A DNA stretch of 14,597 bases from Thermoanaerobaculales bacterium (GTDB lineage Bacteria; Acidobacteriota; Thermoanaerobaculia; Thermoanaerobaculales; Sulfomarinibacteraceae). This document shows positions 1 through 6,337 of this stretch, piece after piece. The notes under the pieces are model-generated. The model was not told where the DNA came from. It saw nothing but the letters and a program-made list of their open reading frames with translations, and did not search any database. The first letter of the stretch is position 1; every line of letters starts with the position of its first letter. Both the position numbers and the translations under genes were made by a program. The stretch covers positions 1 to 14,597 of the forward strand of contig JAOZPW010000072.1 of NCBI GenBank assembly GCA_029932545.1, given 5' to 3'.

Positions 1-25
1 CATTCATCGAGAACGGTAACGACAA

Positions 26-49
26 CGGGCTCGGGCTCGGGCTCGGGGG
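26..49. repeat. Short tandem hexamer tract
   Basis: Three perfect CGGGCT units run in tandem and decay into CGGGGG, just downstream of the metH stop codon. The sequence directly before it (GAACGGTAAC at 11-20) resembles the GC-rich motif upstream of metF (GAACGGTAGC at 4547-4556), so related low-complexity motifs flank the metFH unit on both sides. No function is evident. Confidence 0.6.
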
Positions 50-50
50 A

Positions 51-74
51 GATCCCTGCAGAGATTGTGGGATC
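51..74 (-). terminator. Weak stem-loop downstream of metH
   Basis: GATCCC (51-56) pairs with GGGATC (69-74) around a 12-nt loop, starting 4 nt after the metH stop. There is no T-run on the minus strand after the stem, so this is at best a poor intrinsic terminator or an RNA 3'-end-stabilising hairpin. Confidence 0.25.
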
Positions 75-77
75 AGC

Positions 78-3000
78 TTATACCGAGAAATACCGAGCGT
101 CAGGATGGTGGAAGACTATGGCCGAGACCGAGGCTTCGGGATCCATCATGTCGCCCTCGGTCAGTTCAACCCCAATCTCTTCCGGCCTGAGGGCACTGAA
201 GAGTTGCCTTTGGCCTTTGATGTCGGGGCAGGCGGGGTAGCCGAAGCTGAAGCGCTTGCCGCGGTAGCGGCCCGCAAAACAATCGCTTTCACTGGTATGG
301 GGGCCGTCGGGGAAGCCCCATTGTGTCCTGATGTGCCTGTGAAGCCACTCTGCGGCGGCCTCCGCGGTTTCAACGGCCAACGACGCGAGAACGTGGCTCT
401 TGAGATATTCTCCGCGTTCCTTGAGTTGAGCAACTTTGGTGCGGATGCCCTCACCTGCGGTGGTGACGAACAGGGCCACATGGTCGTGGTCGAGAACGTA
501 GTCAGTGATACAGATCCCGGAGGCGCCGCTCTGGCGAGGCATGGTCCAACGTGCAGCAATTTTCCCGGTGTCCGGATCCTGAATTGTGAGGGCCTCGCCG
601 TCGGCCTGTGCAGGAAAGAACCTCCATACGGCTCTGGCGATCATGGCGCCGCTTCGGGCCTCTTCCTGGATCTCTTGAACCACGGCGCGAAGCTTGGCCA
701 GTTTGGGATCTCCCTGCTGTTCGAGTTGGCGAGTCGAGCCCCTCAGCCCGAGATGTTTGCCGTAGAGCATCTGCGGGTTCAAGAGGGTCCAGACCTCGTC
801 GAGATCGAGGTGGGTGATGTGCCGTTCGAGATCCGGAGGTGAGGGAACTGCAATGCTCCGGCTCCTGGCCGGGGCGTCCTTTGGGTGTGCGGCCGCCGGA
901 TTCTCTGTCTTTGCGGGAACCTCGAGAACACGGTCCCTCCGAACCCTTTCGTTGACTTCGCCCTCCAGCTGCACGCGCTTCTCGCTATCGGTCAGGCGAT
1001 CAACAAGATCAAGAGCGTGCATGGCGTCCCGCCCGTAGGTACAGAGGCCGTCATAGGCGGCGGCTATCTTTCGGTGGGTGAAACGAGAGGTCAAGGCAGC
1101 ACCGCCAACCAGAAGAGGCGTCGCGATTCCGGAGGCTCTGAGATCCTCGGCAGTCAACACCATCTGGTGGGCACTCTTGACCAGCAGTCCTGAAAGACCG
1201 ATGACGTCCGGGTGGAATTCGTTGGTCGCCTGGACAAGCCGTTCGTTGGTAACCCGGATTCCTAAATCCAGGATTTCGAAGCCGTTGTTCCCGAGCACGA
1301 TGGAAACCAGATTCTTGCCGATGTCGTGCACATCGCCCTTGACGGTTGCCAGGAGCACTCTGCCTCGGGAGGGAGAGTCCCCTTGTCCCATATCAGGTTC
1401 AAGGAAGGACACCGCTGCCTTCATTACTTCCGCACTCTGGAGCACCTCGGCAACGATCAGCTGGTTGTCGTTGAAAAGCCTTCCGACCTCGGCCATGCCG
1501 GCCATCAGCGGTCCGTTGATGATGTCGAGAGGACGAGGCCAGCGTGCATCATTCAGCGCCTCTTTAAGGTCTTCCTCAACAAAAGTCTTGGTGCCCTCGA
1601 CGATGGCCCTTGCCAGGCGTTCGGCGATGTCCAGATTTTCTCGGGTGTCGGAGTCCGTCTTCAGGGGTTTGCGTTCACGGAAGTAGTCCGTAAAAGTAGC
1701 GACGGCCTGCTCTCCAATCGATGTTTCACCAGGCTTGAGGTTGAGGAGGGCCTCGGCCAGGAGACGTTCCTCCTGAGGGATTTCCGCAAAACGGGAAAGT
1801 CGTTGTGTGTTGACGATTGCGGCGTCAAGCCCGGCCCTGGTGGCACGGTACAGAAATACCGCGTTCAGCACTTCGCGACCTGCCGTCGGCAGTCCAAAAC
1901 TGACATTCGAGATGCCCAACAGAGTGCGCGTGCCCGGGAATTCAGCCTTGAGCAGATCCAGACCACCGAGGGTCAGGCCGGCGGCGCCGAGGTACTGTTG
2001 ATCACCGGTCGCACAGGGAAAAACCAGGGTGTCCCACCAGATGTCCTCCGGCCGAAGACCGTGATCATCAACCAGAATGCGATAACTGCGGCGTGCGACC
2101 TCGAGTTTGCGCTTGAGGGTGACGGCCATGCCCTTCTCATCGATCGTACCGACGATGACGGCCGCACCGTATTGGTGGGCCAGTCGCGCGACCCTGCCGA
2201 ACCGCTCGGGACCGTCTTCGAGATTGGTTGAATTGAGGACGGACTTACCCTGGCAGTTCTTCAGGGCAACCGCCATGACCTCAGGGTCTGTGGAGTCAAT
2301 CATCAGGGGAACCCGGATTCTTCGGTTGAGAAGGGGAAGAAAGGAGACCATGCGCTCCTTCTCGTCGATCTCGGGGTCCTGAAGGCAGACGTCCACAACC
2401 TGAGCGCCTTTGAGAACCTGGGCCCGGCCGACCTCGGCAGCGCCGTCGAGGTCATCATTTGAGATCAGTCGTTTGAATATCCTGCTGCCGAGAACATTGG
2501 TGCGTTCGCCCACGAGAAGGGGGCGGTTCTCGTCTGTCAGTTCGACGGCCTGAAGGCCGGATATCATGCAGCGATTGTGATCAGGCACGGGGCGAGGCCG
2601 ATGGCCCTTCACCAGGCCGGAGAGGGCGGCGATATGGCCTGCCGTCGTCCCACAGCAGCCACCAACGAGGTTGAGCCAACTCCGGTCGGCGTATTCGCCG
2701 AGAATTCTCGTAAAGTCTTCAGGTTCCAGGAGGTAGAGTCCGTTCTCGTCCGGCAGGCCGGCGTTGGGAATGCACGCGATGCGGGTTCGCGCGAGGTCCG
2801 AGATAGTACGAAGATCTTCGCGCATCAGGTCCGGGCCGGTGGCACAGTTGAGTCCGAGGTAGAGCAGGTCGGCGTGAGCGAGGGACACGACCATGGCCTC
2901 GGCATCCTGCCCGCCGAGCATTGTTCCGTTGGTTTCGATGGTGACCGTCACGGCAACCGGAATCCGCAAACCTGCCTCGTCGAAGGCCTTCTGGATGCCC

Positions 3001-3548
3001 AGCAAACCAGCCTTGGTATTGAGAATGTCTTGGCAGGTCTCGAGTACCAGATAATCCGCGCCGCCGGTTATTAGGCCCGAAGCCTGAATTTGAAAGTGCC
3101 CGACCAACTCATCAAACGTGACACCGCCCGTTACGGTGATGGCCTTGGTTGTCGGTCCCATGGACCCGCACACGAAACGGGGGTGCTCCTGGGTTGTATG
3201 GCGGCGGCAGGCTTCCCGGGCAATCTCCGCCGCTCTGCGGTTCAGTTCGAACGCCTCTGTTTCGAGGCCATATTCGGCCAGGACCAACCCTGTCGCGCCG
3301 AATGTGTTGGTTTCGATGATGTCGGCGCCGGCTTTGAGGTAGGCCTCGTGGACCCTGTTCACGATATCAGGACGGGTACGACAGAGGACTTCGTTGCAAC
3401 CCTCGTACTTTGAGCCGCCAAAATCTTCAATCGTGAGATCGAAGGACTGAAGTGCCGTACCCATGGCGCCGTCGAGCACCATGATTCGCTGTTCGAAGGC
3501 AGACCGAAGATTGAACTGCCGTTCGTTGATTTTGGATGGAGGGGTCAT
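78..3548 (-). CDS. metH: Cobalamin-dependent methionine synthase (MetH)
   Basis: This cytoplasmic enzyme transfers the methyl group of 5-methyltetrahydrofolate through protein-bound cobalamin to homocysteine, giving methionine. The 1156-residue product is close to E. coli MetH (1227) and has all four modules. The homocysteine domain (about 1-340) has the zinc cysteines C235 (in NCATGPD) and C298-C299 (in GGCCGTT). The folate (pterin-binding) domain opens with GERTNVLGSR. The cobalamin cap and Rossmann domain has DVHDIGKN with the cobalt-ligand histidine at H741. After an Ala/Pro-rich linker comes the SAM-binding reactivation domain, with R1099 four residues before GYPACPD. I chose the ATG at 3548 because it overlaps the metF stop (ATGA). 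An in-frame start at 3659 would add 37 residues encoded inside metF and not expected in the family. There is no clear ribosome-binding site, so translational coupling to metF is likely. The activation domain implies in vivo reductive remethylation with SAM. Confidence 0.97.
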   Translation of the reverse strand: MTPPSKINERQFNLRSAFEQRIMVLDGAMGTALQSFDLTIEDFGGSKYEGCNEVLCRTRPDIVNRVHEAYLKAGADIIETNTFGATGLVLAEYGLETEAFELNRRAAEIAREACRRHTTQEHPRFVCGSMGPTTKAITVTGGVTFDELVGHFQIQASGLITGGADYLVLETCQDILNTKAGLLGIQKAFDEAGLRIPVAVTVTIETNGTMLGGQDAEAMVVSLAHADLLYLGLNCATGPDLMREDLRTISDLARTRIACIPNAGLPDENGLYLLEPEDFTRILGEYADRSWLNLVGGCCGTTAGHIAALSGLVKGHRPRPVPDHNRCMISGLQAVELTDENRPLLVGERTNVLGSRIFKRLISNDDLDGAAEVGRAQVLKGAQVVDVCLQDPEIDEKERMVSFLPLLNRRIRVPLMIDSTDPEVMAVALKNCQGKSVLNSTNLEDGPERFGRVARLAHQYGAAVIVGTIDEKGMAVTLKRKLEVARRSYRILVDDHGLRPEDIWWDTLVFPCATGDQQYLGAAGLTLGGLDLLKAEFPGTRTLLGISNVSFGLPTAGREVLNAVFLYRATRAGLDAAIVNTQRLSRFAEIPQEERLLAEALLNLKPGETSIGEQAVATFTDYFRERKPLKTDSDTRENLDIAERLARAIVEGTKTFVEEDLKEALNDARWPRPLDIINGPLMAGMAEVGRLFNDNQLIVAEVLQSAEVMKAAVSFLEPDMGQGDSPSRGRVLLATVKGDVHDIGKNLVSIVLGNNGFEILDLGIRVTNERLVQATNEFHPDVIGLSGLLVKSAHQMVLTAEDLRASGIATPLLVGGAALTSRFTHRKIAAAYDGLCTYGRDAMHALDLVDRLTDSEKRVQLEGEVNERVRRDRVLEVPAKTENPAAAHPKDAPARSRSIAVPSPPDLERHITHLDLDEVWTLLNPQMLYGKHLGLRGSTRQLEQQGDPKLAKLRAVVQEIQEEARSGAMIARAVWRFFPAQADGEALTIQDPDTGKIAARWTMPRQSGASGICITDYVLDHDHVALFVTTAGEGIRTKVAQLKERGEYLKSHVLASLAVETAEAAAEWLHRHIRTQWGFPDGPHTSESDCFAGRYRGKRFSFGYPACPDIKGQRQLFSALRPEEIGVELTEGDMMDPEASVSAIVFHHPDARYFSV

Positions 3549-4495
3549 GGTTGCAGACGATCCAGTAGTTTTGTAATTGTACGAGAATTCTGCATGACGA
3601 AAAAGTGCAGGGCGGGAACCTTCCGTGAGAGCAGTTCCTCGGCTTGGCGCAATGTCCAATCAAGACCAATCCCGCTGACATGCGCGTCTTTGGCGGCCAT
3701 TACCTCATCACTGAGATCGGCTGGGATATCAATATGGAAGGTTCCAGGAATACTGGTGAGCTGGCTCTTCGAGGAGAGGATTTTGAGGCCGGGGATGATG
3801 GGGACATCGATACCGATTTCACGGCACCGTTTTTCATATTCAAAGAAATGCCGGTTGTCAAAAAACATCTGGGTGACAATATATTCCGCTCCAGCGTCGA
3901 CCTTCGCCTTGGTGCGCTGAAGATCGGTCTTGAGGTTGGGCGCCTCGATATGCTTTTCGGGATAGCCTGAAACACCGATACAGAACTCTGAAGCGTCAGC
4001 ATCGAGCAAATCATCCTCGAGATAAGCCCCTCGATTCATGTTGGCGATTTGTCGCACCAGGTCTCCCGCCCAGCGATTGATGGTGCGATGACCCTCGATC
4101 GTCTTCTTATAGTCGAGAGTGTCACCTCTGACAGCCAAGACGTTGTCGATCCCGAGGTAACGAAATTCGATGAGAACGTCCTCGGTCTCCTCCCGTGTGA
4201 ATCCGTGGCACAGTATGTGCGGAACGGCATCAACGTTGTACTTGTTCTGAATCAGGGCGCAAATCCCCAAGGTGCCCGGACGTTTGCGTTTGATCTTCTT
4301 CTTGATGCCGGCGGAGGTTTCTTCGTAAATGGCCTCCGCAGCATGGCTGGTGATATCGATAAATGGCGGTTCGAATCTGACAAGATCCTCGATCAGATCG
4401 GTCAGGTCCCCGAAATTTCCGCCGCGAACGGGAGGAATGATCTCAAAGCTGATGATCGGTCTTGTCGCACGATCCAGGTGGTCGGTAACTTTCAT
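3545..4495 (-). CDS. metF: Methylenetetrahydrofolate reductase (MetF)
   Basis: MetF is an FAD enzyme that reduces 5,10-methylene-THF to 5-methyl-THF, the methyl donor used by the next gene, metH. The 316-residue product is near the 296 of E. coli MetF. Recognisable family motifs are SFEIIPP with E18 (equivalent to catalytic Glu28 of E. coli), PHILCHG around H93, AVRGDT with D125 (flavin-site Asp), GVSGYPEKH, TQMFFD and PGLKIL. It is the first gene of a two-gene unit whose stop overlaps the metH ATG by the ATGA arrangement. The start is the only sensible ATG. No strong Shine-Dalgarno sequence precedes it, but a CACCC-A-GGGTG palindrome (4508-4518) lies 13 nt upstream and could fold near the initiation site. 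Confidence 0.95.
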   Translation of the reverse strand: MKVTDHLDRATRPIISFEIIPPVRGGNFGDLTDLIEDLVRFEPPFIDITSHAAEAIYEETSAGIKKKIKRKRPGTLGICALIQNKYNVDAVPHILCHGFTREETEDVLIEFRYLGIDNVLAVRGDTLDYKKTIEGHRTINRWAGDLVRQIANMNRGAYLEDDLLDADASEFCIGVSGYPEKHIEAPNLKTDLQRTKAKVDAGAEYIVTQMFFDNRHFFEYEKRCREIGIDVPIIPGLKILSSKSQLTSIPGTFHIDIPADLSDEVMAAKDAHVSGIGLDWTLRQAEELLSRKVPALHFFVMQNSRTITKLLDRLQP

Positions 4496-4624
4496 CCAGA
4501 AAGGCTACACCCAGGGTGCAAGGTGCGCAATAGCGAACAAATTCGGGAACGGTAGCGGGCCCGGGCTGGGGGTTAAGGCCTGATGCCTTTTTTGGTTCCC
4601 GCTTAGCCGGGTTAGGATGGAACA
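4496..4624. promoter_or_regulatory. Structured divergent region between metF and the adenosyltransferase gene
   Basis: This 129-bp spacer must hold the promoters for metF-metH (minus) and the adenosyltransferase (plus). I see no convincing -35/-10 pair in either direction. It is rich in symmetry: CACCC-A-GGGTG at 4508-4518, CGGGAAC (4544-4550) with GTTCCCG (4595-4601), palindromic CGGGCCCG (4556-4563), and a terminator-like hairpin at 4575-4593. The adenosyltransferase has a good AGGA ribosome-binding site at 4614-4617, 7 nt before its ATG. A structured leader is plausible. No complete known riboswitch was recognised. Confidence 0.5.
4575..4593 (+). terminator. Hairpin plus T-run upstream of the adenosyltransferase gene
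   Basis: AAGGC (4575-4579), a 5-nt loop, and GCCTT (4585-4589) run into six T residues (4588-4593) on the plus strand. The stem is short but has an intrinsic-terminator layout. Because it lies 31 bp upstream of the adenosyltransferase ATG with no plus-strand gene before it, it would act either as an attenuator in that leader or as a barrier to antisense transcription out of metF. Confidence 0.35.
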
Positions 4625-5167
4625 ATGAAGGTCTACACGAAGACGGGTGACGATGGAACGACATCGTTGTTCTCCGGTGGGCGGGTTGAGAAGGACCACC
4701 CGAGACTGGAAGCATACGGAACGTTGGATGAACTCAATGCTGTCCTGGGTCTTTTGACCTGCGAGCCCCTGCCCGAGGATTGTCTGGAGTGGATTCGGGC
4801 GATTCAGGGCGCCCTGTTGACTGTGGGTGGAGCTCTCGCGGACGCAGACAATCCCGGGTCCTCGATTGTGCTGCCTCTTACATCGGACCAATTGGAAGGG
4901 TGGATCGACATCATGGATGAGGGTCTGCCGGAGTTGAGGGCGTTCATCCTGCCGGGAGGAAGCCGTCCCGCGACGTTGGCACACCTCGCCAGGACGGTTT
5001 GCCGAAGAGCAGAGCGCCGGGTCCGAAGTCTGGCTAAAGAGGAAGGTGGCGTGCCGGAAAATGTTCTGCCCTTCCTCAATAGACTTTCGGATTATTTCTT
5101 CGTGCTGGCACGGTTCATCAACCATTCGATGGGGATCCAGGATCCTGAGTGGAGGCAGGAGAGATGA
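4625..5167 (+). CDS. pduO: PduO-type ATP:cob(I)alamin adenosyltransferase
   Basis: The protein transfers the adenosyl group of ATP to cob(I)alamin to form adenosylcobalamin, and is cytoplasmic and normally trimeric. The 180-residue product matches the family length. It has the N-terminal MKVYTKTGDDGTTSLF ATP-binding segment (TGDDGTTSL at 7-15), YGTLDELNAVLG (31-42), the basic helix VCRRAERRVR (125-134), and LNRLSDYFFVLAR near the C-terminus. These are hallmarks of the PduO/MMAB type rather than the unrelated CobA or EutT types. AGGA at 4614-4617 is well spaced from the ATG. It is divergent from metF-metH, so corrinoid supply and a corrinoid enzyme sit together. AdoCbl is not MetH's cofactor (MetH uses methylcobalamin), so this enzyme presumably serves B12 salvage or other AdoCbl enzymes elsewhere. 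It is followed by a 195-bp gap, so it is probably monocistronic. Confidence 0.94.
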   Translation: MKVYTKTGDDGTTSLFSGGRVEKDHPRLEAYGTLDELNAVLGLLTCEPLPEDCLEWIRAIQGALLTVGGALADADNPGSSIVLPLTSDQLEGWIDIMDEGLPELRAFILPGGSRPATLAHLARTVCRRAERRVRSLAKEEGGVPENVLPFLNRLSDYFFVLARFINHSMGIQDPEWRQER

Positions 5168-5214
5168 TGCGGGAGAGCTCAAAGAGTGAAAGTGAACGGC
5201 AATTCTCCTTAATT

Positions 5215-5223
5215 TGATAGAAT
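5215..5223 (+). promoter_or_regulatory. Candidate extended -10 promoter of the phoH operon
   Basis: TGATAGAAT reads as an extended -10 element (TG-N-TAGAAT) in a locally AT-rich patch, about 140 bp upstream of phoH. No good -35 lies 16-18 bp upstream, as is usual for extended -10 promoters. It is the best promoter candidate for the following six-gene run. Confidence 0.4.
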
Positions 5224-5352
5224 GCTGCTGATGTGGACCTTCGTTCTCGCTCCGTCTGCCCGTGTCGACTTTTCCTCTGTCGGCTGATTCATTTATGAAA
5301 GACGGTCAACCTCCTGATTTCGTGTGTTTTGCAACCTTCGGTCCTTACCGGT

Positions 5353-5358
5353 GGGAGG
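5353..5358 (+). promoter_or_regulatory. Ribosome-binding site that fixes the phoH start
   Basis: GGGAGG ends 4 nt before the ATG at 5363. It favours that ATG over the in-frame GTG at 5324, which has no comparable upstream site. Confidence 0.65.
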
Positions 5359-5362
5359 CTTG

Positions 5363-6337
5363 ATGTTGGCGCAGGTTTCAGTTTCCCAGCCTCACGTCGA
5401 GAGGTTGTTCGGTATCAAGGATGAGAACCTCAGATATCTGGAACAGCGACTCAACCTCAAGGTGGCTGCTCGGGGCAACGAAGTATCTCTCGACGGAACA
5501 GAGGGTGCCGTGGCGATTGCAACCCGTCTGATTGAGAGCTTTGATCAATTACTCTCTGCCGGGAGCGGCGTGGGAAAGCACGAATTCAGGACAGGCGTTC
5601 GGGTGCTCGAGGAAGACATTACTCTCGATCTGGTGGAGTTCTTCTTGGATTCAAGTATCCCTGTGGCGCTCAAGCGATATCTGGTTCCGAGGAATATCAA
5701 CCAGAGGCTGTTTATCAGGGCTGTCTACTCAAACGATTACGTCTTTGCAACCGGGCCGGCTGGAACTGGGAAAACCTACCTGGCTGTCGCGATGGCATCT
5801 GCAGCGTTGATGGAGAAAGAGGTCCGGCGAATCGTCCTGGTCCGGCCTGCCGTTGAGGCCGGCGAGCGGCTGGGTTTCCTGCCGGGTGATCTGGCCGAAA
5901 AAATCAATCCTTACCTTCGTCCTGTATACGATGCGCTCTATGACCTGATCGGTTTTGAAAAGGTGACCAAATTGATTGAGCGGCAGGCGATCGAGATCGC
6001 TCCGTTGGCGTTCATGCGAGGAAGGACACTGAATGATGCCTTCATAATCCTCGATGAGGCTCAAAACACGACCCACGAACAAATGAAGATGTTTCTGACC
6101 CGAATGGGTTTCCACTCCAAGACCGTCATCACAGGGGACATCACCCAGATTGACTTGCCTCGAGGCCAGCCATCCGGTCTCGTCGAGGCCCTCGAGGTCC
6201 TGGATGGCGCTGAGGGTATGTCCTTTGTCGAATTCAATCACCGGGATGTCGTGAGGCACCGCCTGGTCCAGGAGGTTGTCGATAGGTACGCCCGTTGGGA
6301 AGCGGCCAGGAAAAACAGAGATGAGGCTGCCCGGTGA
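5363..6337 (+). CDS. phoH: PhoH-family ATPase (PhoH/YbeZ type)
   Basis: This is a cytoplasmic P-loop ATPase of the PhoH/YbeZ family, linked in bacteria to RNA and ribosome metabolism and usually encoded next to ybeY. The 324-residue product has a small N-terminal RNA-binding-like region (about 10-60). The ATPase core has Walker A GPAGTGKT (131-138), the family segment VLVRPAVEAGERLGFLPGD, and Walker B FIILDEAQN (227-235). After that come TRMGFHSKTVITGDITQIDLP and a C-terminal arginine-containing NHRDVVRH segment. I chose the ATG at 5363 because of the GGGAGG site. An in-frame GTG at 5324 would add 13 residues. It opens the operon, and its stop overlaps the next gene's GTG by four bases. The exact substrate is not known from sequence. 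Confidence 0.95.
   Translation: MLAQVSVSQPHVERLFGIKDENLRYLEQRLNLKVAARGNEVSLDGTEGAVAIATRLIESFDQLLSAGSGVGKHEFRTGVRVLEEDITLDLVEFFLDSSIPVALKRYLVPRNINQRLFIRAVYSNDYVFATGPAGTGKTYLAVAMASAALMEKEVRRIVLVRPAVEAGERLGFLPGDLAEKINPYLRPVYDALYDLIGFEKVTKLIERQAIEIAPLAFMRGRTLNDAFIILDEAQNTTHEQMKMFLTRMGFHSKTVITGDITQIDLPRGQPSGLVEALEVLDGAEGMSFVEFNHRDVVRHRLVQEVVDRYARWEAARKNRDEAAR

Noticed and set aside
1326..2231. 301-codon plus-strand open frame inside metH
   Set aside because: It is antisense to the folate and cobalamin domains of metH, with no family motif of its own, so it is a shadow frame.
3549..3659. Longer metH start adding 37 residues
   Set aside because: The extension lies inside metF, does not resemble MetH N-termini, and the ATG at 3548 gives the classic ATGA overlap.
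4540..4605. Cobalamin riboswitch upstream of metF on the minus strand
   Set aside because: Only two short blocks match the core. The GGTG segment between them is missing, the spacing is too long, and no B12 box (CAGGA...CCTGCC type) follows before the metF ATG. Kept only as a structured-leader observation.
5324..5362. GTG start for phoH
   Set aside because: It has no upstream ribosome-binding site, while the ATG at 5363 has GGGAGG four bases before it.
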